DNA of 64,000 bases, taken from contig DATHZQ010000093.1 in NCBI GenBank assembly GCA_035458525.1, forward strand, positions 1 through 64,000, in the 5' to 3' direction. This DNA comes from DATHZQ01 sp035458525 (GTDB taxonomy: Bacteria; Actinomycetota; Acidimicrobiia; Spongiisociales; UBA5794). The position numbers were made by a program, and so were the translations under genes. Position 1 is the first letter of the stretch. Each line of letters begins with the position of its first letter. The notes under the pieces were generated by a model that did no database searches, was not told where the DNA came from, and worked only from the letters and a program-made list of their open reading frames with translations. Below are positions 44,874 to 53,523 of the stretch, piece after piece.

Positions 44874-45261
44874 GACTGACTCCTCCTGGGCAACGGAATC
44901 TCACAATGAGGCGGACGGATCCTGGACGGGGAAGTCCAGGTTCGGCCGTCGCGCCTCGTCCATGGCTCCATGTTCAGGGTCTTCGAGGGTGAGGAACAGA
45001 CGATCACCGGCACTTCCGGACCCCACCATTTGGGTGAGGCAACCCGGGACCTTCGGACCCGGGCGAACGTGCCCGCCGCCAAGTGCGTCGATGCGTCGTT
45101 GCCGTCCCGGTGACGCGCTGGGCGCGGCTCCTCACTCTGAAACCGGACAAGTGGACTGATCTGCCCCCGACGTCCCCGAGAGAAACGGACGTCCGGCCTC
45201 TACCCGCCCGCGCCGGCGACCCGGAAGCTGGCGGCACGACAACGATCCCGGGAAGTGCCTG
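44874..45261. other. Intergenic region between multicopper oxidase and por operon
   Basis: 388 bases holding the promoters of two divergent genes but no gene. A short hairpin CCTGGAC-GGGGAA-GTCCAGG (44921-44940) lies in the oxidase leader. A poor match to the island operator (TGCGTCG-ATG-CGTCGTT, 45084-45100) is probably chance. No other structure recognised. Confidence 0.5.
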
Positions 45262-45828
45262 ATGATCGAACTGCGGATTCATGGCCGTGGCGGACAAGGT
45301 GCGGTTGTTGCGTCGAAGACTCTGGCCCAGGCTGCGTTCATCGCCGGCCGCTATGTACAGAGCTATCCCGATTACGGCGTCGAACGCCGCGGCGCCCCGG
45401 TCGTGGCGTTCGCCCGCATCGCCGAGCCCGGGGACGAGCTCTTCGTGCGACAAGACATTCGGGAGCCGCACCACCTCCTGATCCTCGACGCCACCCTGCT
45501 CGCCTCGGCGAACCCGCTCTCCGGCCTCCGCCCCGACGGTTGGGTGGTGGTCAACACACCCGACCCACCGACGATGCTCGAGATCGACGCACGGTTTCGC
45601 ATCGCCACGGTCGACGCGTCCGCGATCGCGATGCGGCACGGACTCGGCACCGCGGCCCAACCGGTGGTCAACACGGCGATTCTCGGGGCGTTCGTCAGGG
45701 CGACGGAGTTGGTCGACCTGGACGACCTTCTGACAGCCATCGAGCACGAGGTGCCGGCCAAGACGGCTGAGAACATGGCAGCCGCCCGAGCCGCATACGA
45801 AGACGTTGCATTGGGAGTGGGGGTATGA
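45262..45828 (+). CDS. porC: Pyruvate:ferredoxin oxidoreductase, gamma subunit
   Basis: 188-aa gamma subunit of a 2-oxoacid:acceptor oxidoreductase. The N-terminal HGRGGQGAVVASKTLAQAA and SYPDYGVERRGAPVVAF are the POR gamma signatures. First of four overlapping genes. The start codon of the next gene overlaps its stop (ATGA). Pyruvate is the most likely substrate given the alpha and beta subunits. Confidence 0.92.
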   Translation: MIELRIHGRGGQGAVVASKTLAQAAFIAGRYVQSYPDYGVERRGAPVVAFARIAEPGDELFVRQDIREPHHLLILDATLLASANPLSGLRPDGWVVVNTPDPPTMLEIDARFRIATVDASAIAMRHGLGTAAQPVVNTAILGAFVRATELVDLDDLLTAIEHEVPAKTAENMAAARAAYEDVALGVGV

Positions 45829-47480
45829 GCGTTTTCGAGCACGTCGATGACTACCCCGAGATTCCGGTCTCCGTCGCCTCGACACGAACGGCGCTCCTGA
45901 CGGGTGCGTGGCGCAGCGTGCGCCCGGTGCTCACCGAGCGGCGCGCACCCTGCACGGCCGGGTGCCCTGCCGGCATCGGCATTCCTGCCTACCTCGCGGA
46001 CCTCACGGCAGGTCGCCTCGACGCCGCCTTCGCTGCAATCGCACGCTACAACCCGTTCCCCCGCATCACCGGAAGAGTGTGCCCCCACCCGTGCGAAACG
46101 AGCTGCAATCTCGCTGCCACCGGCGAAGCGCCGTTGTCGATACGAGCCGTGGAGCGCTGGCTGGGAGACGCCACCGCAGCCCTGCCCCACCCGGCTCCGC
46201 CTGCACCCACGGGGCGCTCCGTGGCGGTGGTCGGCGCAGGACCAGCCGGGCTCAGCGCCGCCTACTACCTGCGCAGGTCGGGGCACGACGTGGTCGTCTT
46301 CGAACGCCACCAAGCGCCCGGCGGGTTGCTGCGATACGGCATTCCCGAGTACCGCTTGCCCGCCTCCATCGTCGACGACGAGATCGACCGACTGCGCCGG
46401 CTCGGGATCGGGTTTCGCTGCGGAGTTGCCTTGGGCCACGACCTGGCACTCGACGATCTCGCCACCCGGTTCTCTGCCGTTTTCGTCGCCACCGGTGCGT
46501 GGCAACCGAAGTCGCTCGACATCGTTGGATCCAGCCTTCTCGAGCCGGGCCTCGCCTTCCTCGAGTCGTTCAGCCGAGGTGAGGGTGTGCTGCCGGGTGA
46601 ACGCTGTGCCGTCATCGGAGGCGGCAACACTGCAATGGACGTCGCCCGCGTTCTGCGGAAGCTCGGCGCCGAAGTGACGGTCCTGTACCGCCGCACCGCA
46701 GCCGAGATGCCGGCGATCCGAGAGGAGTTCGAACACGCGCTCGCGGACGGCGTCCGGTTCGAGTGGCTGACGATGCCTCGAGCGCTCGTCAAGGACGGAA
46801 CCGAGCTCACCGTCACCGTGGAGACCACGGCCCTGGGCGAGCCCGACGGGAACGGCAGGCGCCGCCCGCTGCCGACGGGCACGACCCGCGAGTTGCGATT
46901 CCATGCAGTGTTCTCCGCAACCGGCGAAGTTGCCGACGTCAGCATGTTCCCGGATTCCATGAAATGCGGCACCGGCTGGCTCGACGTTGCATGCGATGGC
47001 GCCACGACCGCCCCTCATGTGTACGCCGGCGGAGATCTGGCCACGGGCCCGGCGAGCGTGATCGACGCAATCGCCGCGGGACGGAACGCAGCACGCGCAA
47101 TCGACTCCGACCTCGGGTTCTCGGCACGTTGGCCGGCCGAAGCCGGCGGAACGATCGTCACCGCCTCGGAGGTCAACCCCACGTACGTCACCCGGCGGCA
47201 ACGCAGCGACGAACCTCCGTCCCGTGTCGCAGGTGCCTTCGCCGAGGACTCGGCCACGTTGGAAGAGGCGGCCATGCTCGCCGAGTTGGAGCGCTGCTTC
47301 TCATGCGGCCACTGCAACGCATGCGGAACCTGCTTCGTGTTCTGCCCTGACGGGGCAATCGTGTGGGACGACGGACCAGTGATCGACCTGGAGTTCTGCA
47401 AGGGCTGCGGGATCTGCGTCACGGAATGCCCCGGCCATGCGTTCGTCCTCGTCAACGAGCGGGAGGTGAGCCATGTCTGA
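45825..47480 (+). CDS. GltD-like FAD oxidoreductase fused to POR delta (2x[4Fe-4S]) domain
   Basis: 551-aa fusion. Residues 40-105 are the Cys-rich N-terminal domain of GltD-type proteins (APCTAGCPAGIGIPAYL; GRVCPHPCETSCNL). Residues 125-450 are the FAD/NAD(P)-binding flavoprotein: FAD motif VVGAGPAGLSAAYYL, NAD(P)-site GGGNTAMDVARVLRK. Residues 480-551 are a PorD-like ferredoxin with two [4Fe-4S] clusters (CFSCGHCNACGTCFVFCP and CKGCGICVTECP). It should let the POR complex exchange electrons with NAD(P)H. Stop overlaps the alpha-subunit start by 8 bases. Confidence 0.92.
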   Translation: MSVFEHVDDYPEIPVSVASTRTALLTGAWRSVRPVLTERRAPCTAGCPAGIGIPAYLADLTAGRLDAAFAAIARYNPFPRITGRVCPHPCETSCNLAATGEAPLSIRAVERWLGDATAALPHPAPPAPTGRSVAVVGAGPAGLSAAYYLRRSGHDVVVFERHQAPGGLLRYGIPEYRLPASIVDDEIDRLRRLGIGFRCGVALGHDLALDDLATRFSAVFVATGAWQPKSLDIVGSSLLEPGLAFLESFSRGEGVLPGERCAVIGGGNTAMDVARVLRKLGAEVTVLYRRTAAEMPAIREEFEHALADGVRFEWLTMPRALVKDGTELTVTVETTALGEPDGNGRRRPLPTGTTRELRFHAVFSATGEVADVSMFPDSMKCGTGWLDVACDGATTAPHVYAGGDLATGPASVIDAIAAGRNAARAIDSDLGFSARWPAEAGGTIVTASEVNPTYVTRRQRSDEPPSRVAGAFAEDSATLEEAAMLAELERCFSCGHCNACGTCFVFCPDGAIVWDDGPVIDLEFCKGCGICVTECPGHAFVLVNEREVSHV

Positions 47481-48696
47481 ACGCCTGCTGCTGACGGGAA
47501 ACCATGCCGCCGCTTACGGCGCGATGCTCTCGCGTGCGGAGGTGATCTCGGCGTACCCGATCACTCCGCAGACCATGATCGTGGAGCTGCTCTCCGAGCT
47601 CACCGCATCGGGCCGGCTCGATGCGAAGTTCATCACCGTCGAGTCCGAGCACTCGGCGATGGCTGCCTGCGTGGGAGCATCGGCAGCCGGATCTCGTGCG
47701 TACACGGCCACCAGCGGGCAGGGCCTCGCGCTCATGCATGAGATGCTCCACTGGGCCGTCGGGGCGCGTCTCCCCATCGTGCTGACCAACGTGAGCAGGG
47801 CCATGGCGCCAGGCTGGTCGATCTGGAGCGATCAGAGCGACATCCTCGCCCAGCGAGACGTCGGGTGGATGATGCTGTTTGCGGAGAGCGTGCAAGAGGC
47901 CCAGGACTTCGTCATCTGGATGTACCGCGTTGCCGAGCAGGTATATCTACCCGGCATGGTGGGGATGGATGCGTTCATCCTCTCCCACACCGCCGAACCG
48001 CTGATCGTCCACGAACAGGCAGCGGTCGATGCCTTCTTGCCGCCCTTCGAGCCGCTCTACGACCTGGATCCGGCCGAGCCGCGGGCCTACGGCGGCCTCG
48101 TCAATCGCGACCACTACTTCGAACTGCGCTACAAGATCTATGAGAGCATGGACCGCGCCGGACCATTGCTCGTCGATGCGGGACACGAGTTCGGCGACCT
48201 CCTGGGGCGTCGCTATGCGCCTCTGGAGGGATACCTCCTCGAGGATGCCGACTATGTCTTCGTCTCGGCTGGGGCCATGACGTCGAACGTGCGCCAGGCG
48301 GTCAAGGAGCTTCGCGAGCGCGGCGTGCGCGCTGGGCTGCTTCGCATCATCGCCTTCCGCCCGTTCCCGATGGAGCAGGTGCGCCAGCTCCTGACGGGCC
48401 GGCGCAAGGTCGCCGTGCTCGACCGGAACATGAGTGCGGGCCATTCGGGCATCTTCGCCGAGGAGATCCGGTCCGCACTCAGCGGCACGAGCGACGCACC
48501 GCCGGTCTTCGGATACGTCGTCGGCATCGGCGGCCGCGACGTGCGCGTGGAGACCGTCGTCGACATCTTCGAAGACCTCCTGATGCGTGACGAGCCGAGC
48601 AAAGCGCTGTTCGTAGGGGTGAAGGGGCTGCCGATCGGCCCGACGCGACCGAGCTCAGTCATTCACCGTCCGGAGCCGTTGGAGGTGATGCGATGA
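47473..48696 (+). CDS. porA: Pyruvate:ferredoxin oxidoreductase, alpha subunit
   Basis: 407-aa subunit holding the pyrimidine-side TPP-binding domain: NHAAAYGAMLSRAEVISAYPITPQT near the N-terminus, then EHSAMAACVGASAAGSRAYTATS. The C-terminal half has the transketolase C-like domain with GLLRIIAFRPFPMEQV. Ribosome site GGGAGGTGAG. Stop overlaps the beta-subunit start. Overall length and motifs match PorA rather than KorA/VorA, though substrate range cannot be proven. Confidence 0.92.
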   Translation: MSERLLLTGNHAAAYGAMLSRAEVISAYPITPQTMIVELLSELTASGRLDAKFITVESEHSAMAACVGASAAGSRAYTATSGQGLALMHEMLHWAVGARLPIVLTNVSRAMAPGWSIWSDQSDILAQRDVGWMMLFAESVQEAQDFVIWMYRVAEQVYLPGMVGMDAFILSHTAEPLIVHEQAAVDAFLPPFEPLYDLDPAEPRAYGGLVNRDHYFELRYKIYESMDRAGPLLVDAGHEFGDLLGRRYAPLEGYLLEDADYVFVSAGAMTSNVRQAVKELRERGVRAGLLRIIAFRPFPMEQVRQLLTGRRKVAVLDRNMSAGHSGIFAEEIRSALSGTSDAPPVFGYVVGIGGRDVRVETVVDIFEDLLMRDEPSKALFVGVKGLPIGPTRPSSVIHRPEPLEVMR

Positions 48697-49631
48697 GGTG
48701 GGCGGTCCCTGAAGCGGAGTACATGGATCCGGGCACCCTCGGCTGCCAGGGCTGCGGAGGTGCGCTGTCGATGCGCCAGGTACTCAAGCAGGTGGGCGAC
48801 AACGCCATCGCCGTGCTGCCCGCGTGCTGCTGGTCGATCATCGACGGGCCGTGGCCGCTCCATGCGGTGAACATTCCTGTGCTCCACACGGCGTTCGAGA
48901 CGGCAGCCGTGGTGGCGACCGGGGTGAAGGCCGCCAAGCAGATGCAAGGGAAGGACACGACCGTGGTGGCTTGGGCCGGAGATGGTGGGACCTTCGACAT
49001 CGGCCTGCAGGCGCTCTCCGGCGCCGCCGAGCGCAACGAGGACATCCTGTTCATCTGCTACGACAACGAGGCATACATGAACACGGGCATCCAGCGGTCG
49101 TCGGCGACGCCGGCCGGCACGTGGACCACGACGACGCCCGAGCAGCGGCCGGAGGCGCGCCCGAAGAAGGACATCATGGCGATCGTGGCCGCCCATCGGA
49201 TCCCGTATGCCGCCACGGCCACCGTGGCGTACCCGGAAGATCTCGCCCGGAAGGTGCGGACCGCCGTCGACATGCAGGGCGGCATGCGCTTCCTCCACCT
49301 CCTGGCAGCGTGTCCGCCGGGGTGGAAGATGCCGGCGGACCAGGCAATCGAGGCGATGCGGCGGGCCGTGCAAGCCAAGGTGTTCCCGCTCTACGAGGTT
49401 CGTGACGGGGCGACCACCACGATCACGGTTTGGCCCGATCGCGAGATTCCGCTCGAACACTATCTCGAGCTGCAAGGTCGCTTCACCCCGCTTCTCGGCG
49501 ACGCAAAGCTGCTCGACGTCGTACGTCAGGACGTGGGGCGCCGCTGGCGAACTCTCGTCGCCAGACACGAAGCCTCGCTGGCCCCGGTCGAACCTCCCCT
49601 CGTGGTGCCGGCAGCGGCTGCGGAGTTGTGA
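48693..49631 (+). CDS. porB: Pyruvate:ferredoxin oxidoreductase, beta subunit
   Basis: 312-aa TPP-binding subunit. GCQGCGGALSMRQVLK carries the first cysteines of its [4Fe-4S] cluster; AWAGDGGTFDIGLQALSGAAER and YDNEAYMNTGIQRSSATP are the TPP/Mg motif and the beta-subunit signature. Another Cys lies further on (LLAACPPGW). Last gene of the operon; ribosome site GGAGGTG. The complex decarboxylates pyruvate to acetyl-CoA and reduces ferredoxin or the fused flavoprotein. Confidence 0.92.
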   Translation: MRWAVPEAEYMDPGTLGCQGCGGALSMRQVLKQVGDNAIAVLPACCWSIIDGPWPLHAVNIPVLHTAFETAAVVATGVKAAKQMQGKDTTVVAWAGDGGTFDIGLQALSGAAERNEDILFICYDNEAYMNTGIQRSSATPAGTWTTTTPEQRPEARPKKDIMAIVAAHRIPYAATATVAYPEDLARKVRTAVDMQGGMRFLHLLAACPPGWKMPADQAIEAMRRAVQAKVFPLYEVRDGATTTITVWPDREIPLEHYLELQGRFTPLLGDAKLLDVVRQDVGRRWRTLVARHEASLAPVEPPLVVPAAAAEL

Positions 49632-49752
49632 GGGTGCCGGCCAAACGATGCTTGCGGTCCGGATGCCGTCGATGCGACAACGGTTCGCCGTGTTCGGCCG
49701 TGGTTGCCCCATCGACGCCGCGGTCTTCTCAGCGCGCTCGTAAGCTCTCCGA

Positions 49753-50496
49753 ATGCTGAAGCGGGCGATGCGCATCGGGGCGCTGGCCGTAACCGGCGTC
49801 GTAGCCGGCCAGATCGCACACGCGGCACTGCGAGAGCTGCCGTCGTTCGAGGGTCTCGACCCTTCGGGAACCTTCGGCGACGCGGCCAATCCGCTGCTGC
49901 GGATCGTGATCGTCGGCGACAGCACCATCACCGCGCCGGGGCTCGCCGATCCCGACGATGCCTGGCCGCGACTGGTGGCTCGCCACCTGGCAGACCGGTA
50001 CCACGTAGAGCTCGTGAGCCTGGCTGAGGGCGGCGCCAAGACCAGAGACGTGCTCGAACTGCAGGTTCCGCGCGCCATCGGGCAAGTTTGGGATCTCGCG
50101 ATCGTCTCGGTGGGATCGAACGACGTCTTGCGCCTCATCCCGTTCTGGCGCCTCGCCAGTCGGATGGATGCGATCGTGGAGCAGCTGGGAGCCTGGTCGC
50201 ACCAGGTCGTGCTGTTCGGCGTCGGCGACATCGGCAGCATCCCACGCCTCCCCTTCCCCGCCGATCGCATCGCCTCAATGGCGGGGCATGTCGCCGACTG
50301 GGCACATCGTCGCAGCGCCCGGAGGTACGGAGTCGCCAAGGTCGATCAATGGCGGCTCACGACGGCAGCGTTCAACAGTGGCGACCACATGTTTGCGGCC
50401 GATCTCTTCCACCCGAGCGAGATCGGACACCAGGCATGGGCCCATGCGCTGCTTCCCACCCTCGAGGACGCGCTGGCAGGCGTTGCCGCCCGATGA
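49753..50496 (+). CDS. SGNH/GDSL-type hydrolase
   Basis: 247-aa esterase-like hydrolase. Block I IVIVGDSTI with nucleophile Ser57, block II LAEGGAKTRD, block III VSVGSNDVL, and the Asp-x-x-His dyad in DLFHPSEIGH. A basic and partly hydrophobic N-terminus (residues 1-25) could be a signal or membrane anchor. Common in actinobacteria as a putative lipid or cell-wall esterase. Convergent with the mscS gene, 4 bases away. Confidence 0.87.
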   Translation: MLKRAMRIGALAVTGVVAGQIAHAALRELPSFEGLDPSGTFGDAANPLLRIVIVGDSTITAPGLADPDDAWPRLVARHLADRYHVELVSLAEGGAKTRDVLELQVPRAIGQVWDLAIVSVGSNDVLRLIPFWRLASRMDAIVEQLGAWSHQVVLFGVGDIGSIPRLPFPADRIASMAGHVADWAHRRSARRYGVAKVDQWRLTTAAFNSGDHMFAADLFHPSEIGHQAWAHALLPTLEDALAGVAAR

Positions 50497-50500
50497 GCGG

Positions 50501-51412
50501 CTACGAGGAGGTCTTGTCGCTTGCGATCCGCACCGGGTCGTGCAAGAACGTCCGCACGGTCGGGTAGGCGAGTTCGACCGCCGGTTCTCGATCCAGGCCA
50601 TCGAGGATCGCCTCCCAGATCCGCTCGGTGATACCTCGCTGGTTCCGGGCGTCGCACAGGAAACGAGCGGTCAGCAGGACACCGGAGTCTTGCACGGTCA
50701 AGTAGACGATGGGGGTCAGGGCACCGATCTTGATGTGGTAGTTCCGCGCCGTCTCCCTGATCCGGGACCCGGCCTTGTGCTCGACATCGGGCACGTTGTC
50801 CCGCACGGCGTGCTCGATCATCCGGCGCGCCAGCCGTCGATCGGACTCGAACGTGACGAGCACCGGGATCTCGCTCCAGATGTAGGCGAAACCCTCCGTG
50901 TAGTTGGCGACCTGCTCATTGAACAGCAGCCCGTTCGGCACGTGCACCAATCGCCCGGTGGATTGCTCGGCCTGCACCCAGTTGCCGACCTCCATGAGTG
51001 AGAAGCGGAACAGGCGGATATCGACGACATCGCCCTTGGTCGACCCGATCTCGATGCGGTCGCCCACGCGAAACGGCCGACGCGAGAGGACGTACACCCA
51101 TCCCGCTATGTTCTTGAGCACGTCGGCCAGCGCGATGGCAATGCCGGCAGACAGCAGGCCGAGGAACGTTGCCACGTCGTTGAACGCATCGATCCAGATC
51201 CAGGCGAAGATGGCGAGGCCGACGATCGTCGCCGTGATCGTGGCGACCTTCCTGGCCCGGTAGGCGACCCACGTCTCCTCGAACCGGCGCTGGACCGCAC
51301 GCAGCACCAGCCATCGGCTGATCGCAAGGATGCCGATGACCGCAATCGATGCGATCAGCTTCGCCTGCGTATCGGCGGAGAACCCAAACTGGTCGGCGAG
51401 CCACCCCATCAT
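50501..51412 (-). CDS. MscS-family mechanosensitive channel
   Basis: 303-aa channel. Three N-terminal helices (about 18-40, 60-80, 82-115); the pore helix and following beta domain include LLSAGIAIALADVLKNIAGWVYVLSRRPFRVGDRIEIG, the MscS signature. Residues 140-270 form the cytoplasmic cage. Protects against osmotic down-shock. The start overlaps the marR stop (ATGA), so the regulator and channel form an operon. Confidence 0.9.
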   Translation of the reverse strand: MMGWLADQFGFSADTQAKLIASIAVIGILAISRWLVLRAVQRRFEETWVAYRARKVATITATIVGLAIFAWIWIDAFNDVATFLGLLSAGIAIALADVLKNIAGWVYVLSRRPFRVGDRIEIGSTKGDVVDIRLFRFSLMEVGNWVQAEQSTGRLVHVPNGLLFNEQVANYTEGFAYIWSEIPVLVTFESDRRLARRMIEHAVRDNVPDVEHKAGSRIRETARNYHIKIGALTPIVYLTVQDSGVLLTARFLCDARNQRGITERIWEAILDGLDREPAVELAYPTVRTFLHDPVRIASDKTSS

Positions 51413-51906
51413 TCACTCTCCAATCGCGCCAGAAGCAACCGCAACAACTGCGCCAGTTCCGTCCGCTGACCGGTTCCGAGTGGTTCCAGCAGGGCACGCT
51501 GCGGTTGCAGGCTCGCTTCGAGCACCTCGTCGACCACCTCGCTGCCGAGCGTCGTGAGCCGCACGAGCAACGCACGCCGGTCGCCGGGATCCGATCGGCG
51601 TTCGACGTACCCGCTCTTTTCGAGCCGATCGAGCCTGCCCGTCATTCCGCCGGTCGTGATGAGCGCAGCCTCTGCGAGGTGCGTCGGCGACAGTTCGGGC
51701 TCCGGTGTGTGGCGGCGGAGTGCCGCGAGCGTGTCGAAGTCGCCCTTCGTGCTGAGACCGTGCCGTGCCACCACTCGGTCCAGCTCCGACTCGAGCAGGC
51801 GCGCCAACCGGAGGATGCGGTTGACCACACCAGCCGTCGACGCGTCGAAGTCGGGCCGCACCGCCTGCCACTCGGCGAGCACCTGATCTGTGTAGTCGGC
51901 CCCCAT
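51409..51906 (-). CDS. MarR-family transcriptional regulator
   Basis: 165-aa winged-helix regulator. The fold runs from ILRLARLLESELDRVVARHGLSTKGDFDTLAALRR through the recognition helix LAEAALITTGGMTGRLDRLEKSGYVERRSDPGDRRALLVRLT. Coupled to mscS downstream. Two operator-like repeats lie just upstream of its ATG, indicating autorepression. Ligand unknown. Confidence 0.92.
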   Translation of the reverse strand: MGADYTDQVLAEWQAVRPDFDASTAGVVNRILRLARLLESELDRVVARHGLSTKGDFDTLAALRRHTPEPELSPTHLAEAALITTGGMTGRLDRLEKSGYVERRSDPGDRRALLVRLTTLGSEVVDEVLEASLQPQRALLEPLGTGQRTELAQLLRLLLARLESE

Positions 51907-51922
51907 CGCCTCCGCTGTCTCC

Positions 51923-51947
51923 TTGATAGCAAGCTGTTTGATGTCAA
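51923..51947. promoter_or_regulatory. Tandem MarR-type operator half-dyads
   Basis: TTGATAGCAA (51923-51932) and TTGATGTCAA (51938-51947), separated by 5 bases. Each is a variant of the TTGATATCAA dyad bound by many MarR proteins. They sit 17-41 bases upstream of the marR ATG. Confidence 0.55.
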
Positions 51948-52243
51948 GTTACACAGTAGCTAGTAATTCGAATCAGCCACCTGTGGGGCACCTTGTGGCT
52001 CCAGGTGGACGGGGGCGATGCACGTGGCAACCGGGCAGCAACTCGGCACCGTCGGCGATGCGCCGGGGGCCGGCCGTCGCAGGTCGCGGTGCGGCGCGGC
52101 GCAACGGATGGGTGATCGGCGTGACGAGGAGGCCGCTGGTCAACCGGGGCGATGCGATGATCCACGCCGCCTATCCCGAGGATCGGGAGGCGTGGCCTCT
52201 CGTCGCCCTGCGGGCGCCCGACCGGGCGCCGTCACGTGTGGCT
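51948..52243. other. Non-coding region upstream of marR
   Basis: About 300 bases with no supported gene. The first part is relatively A/T-rich (AGTAGCTAGTAATTCG) and probably contains the marR promoter. The remainder is GC-rich with no repeat or hairpin that I could identify. Confidence 0.5.
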
Positions 52244-52537
52244 TCAGCCGGGGCCATGGGCATGACCGGCTTCAACGACGAACCGCCGCCCGAGCACGGA
52301 GCGCCTGACGTCCACCTTGAGATCGGCGGCCCACCGCGCCAGCCGCTGCGGGATGAGCAGGTCGACCCCCTCGAGCTGGTGCCGCTCGTAGCGGCTGAGG
52401 TTCTTGCCCTGTGTGTTGGTGTCGACCGACACCTCCGCCAGCTTGCCTCAGCCAACGGGGGCGATGAGGTCGATGGCGATCGACCCGCCTCGCTTGCGGG
52501 CCAGGTCCAACGCGGCGTCTGTGACGTGCACTTGCAT
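52244..52537 (-). CDS. Candidate small selenoprotein (in-frame TGA read as Sec30)
   Basis: 97-codon frame from ATG (52537) to TGA (52244) interrupted by one internal TGA at 52448-52450. Before it: MQVHVTDAALDLARKRGGS, then IDLIAPVG; after it: GKLAEVSVDTNTQGKNL, LEGVDLLIPQRLARW and VVEAGHAHGPG. Composition and predicted strand/helix pattern continue smoothly across the TGA. The N-terminus VTDAALDLARKRGG plus a G-Sec-G site resembles HesB/IscA-like and CC/Se-motif small proteins, in which this position is Cys or Sec. A SECIS-like hairpin follows at the right distance. The main alternative is a gene truncated at 29 codons. The window has no selA/selB/selC, so the host's ability to decode Sec is unproven. 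Homology statements are from memory of the families. Confidence 0.62.
52418..52433 (-). promoter_or_regulatory. Bacterial SECIS-like hairpin
   Basis: In the mRNA (minus strand), GGUGUC-GGUC-GACACC forms a perfect 6-bp stem with a 4-base loop GGUC. Counting the U of the UGA as 1, the loop GGU is at 24-26, close to its place in the E. coli fdhF SECIS, whose loop also contains GGUC. The bulged U of the E. coli element is missing. Confidence 0.6.
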
Positions 52538-52608
52538 GGCCCCAGTATGACTCACTGGCAGAGCTCGAGGTCCATCCGGTTTCGCGGCGCCGCCGCTAGC
52601 TTCCGGAT

Positions 52609-53520
52609 ATGCGTGTTCCGGCGACACTTGCGCTCTCGGCCGTTTTGATGCTTGTGGCGTGCGGCGGCGACGATGCGATCGAGCTCGCTGCGACGACGGA
52701 TGCTCCATCGACGACGGCAGCCGCGACGACGACCACCGCAAGGTCGCCGGAAACAACCACCACTCTCGAGAAAACCACCACGACGGTGCCCGAAACAACG
52801 ACGACGACGACGTCGACGTCGACGTCCACGACCACCACCACCACCACCACCACCACCACCACCACCACTACCACTACTACTACGACCACCCCGCCCACGA
52901 CGACAACCACCGCCGCCACCACGACCACTGTCGCAACCTCGCCGGTGACGGACGTCTCGTCCCCGGGAACGTACGACGCGGCCGACCTCGTCATCCGCGT
53001 CCGATTCACTTCCGAAGTCTCCGATGTGTCATCGGCGACCCTCGAAGCTACGGCGATGGCGATCCTCAACCATCCAACCGGGTGGAACCAGAGCGGGTTC
53101 ACGTTCGTGGCAGACCCGTCCAGCAATCTGCAGGTCATCCTCGCCGAAGGGCCCCGAGTCGATGCGCTGTGCCTGCCGTTGGAGACCTACGGCACGGTCA
53201 ACTGCCAGAACGGCCCGATCGTGGCACTCAATGCGGATCGGTGGCGGTTGGGTGGCGACGATTGGGATTCCACGCTCGATGCATACCGGACGTACCTCAT
53301 CAACCACGAGGTGGGTCATCTGGTCGGGCTGCGCCATCCGATCGAACGCTGCCCCACCGTCGACAAGATCTCTGCGGCCATGGAACCCCAGACGAACAAT
53401 CTCAATGGCTGCCGCGGCAACGGGATCCCGCTCGCCTGGGAGATCGAATGGGCGCGCAATCGCCCTGCCGTGGTTGGGCCGGACCCTTCCTGGGATGGTC
53501 CGCGTCCGACGTGGCCGTGA
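52609..53520 (+). CDS. DUF3152-like zinc-protease-fold lipoprotein with poly-Thr stalk
   Basis: 303-aa lipoprotein: signal ending at VAC (Cys18), then a stalk of about 95 residues that is mostly Thr (residues 29-115, including an uninterrupted run of 20 or more Thr coded by an ACC/ACT microsatellite). The C-terminal domain (118-303) has the metzincin-type zinc motif HEVGHLVGLRH (His233, Glu234, His237, His243), cysteines around CPTVDK and NGCRGNG, and a Met in AAMEPQ that could form the Met-turn. This matches the DUF3152 family of actinobacterial secreted proteins. Divergent from the selenoprotein candidate. Confidence 0.85.
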   Translation: MRVPATLALSAVLMLVACGGDDAIELAATTDAPSTTAAATTTTARSPETTTTLEKTTTTVPETTTTTTSTSTSTTTTTTTTTTTTTTTTTTTTTPPTTTTTAATTTTVATSPVTDVSSPGTYDAADLVIRVRFTSEVSDVSSATLEATAMAILNHPTGWNQSGFTFVADPSSNLQVILAEGPRVDALCLPLETYGTVNCQNGPIVALNADRWRLGGDDWDSTLDAYRTYLINHEVGHLVGLRHPIERCPTVDKISAAMEPQTNNLNGCRGNGIPLAWEIEWARNRPAVVGPDPSWDGPRPTWP

Positions 53521-53523
53521 TGC

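Noticed and set aside
45084..45100. Fifth copy of the island operator before the multicopper oxidase
   Set aside because: TGCGTCG-ATG-CGTCGTT misses key positions in both arms and lies more than 200 bases from the oxidase start; treated as chance.
52171..52455. 94-codon minus-strand frame overlapping the selenoprotein candidate
   Set aside because: Ser/Arg/Gly-rich out-of-frame reading; the other frame has protein-like hydrophobic patterning.
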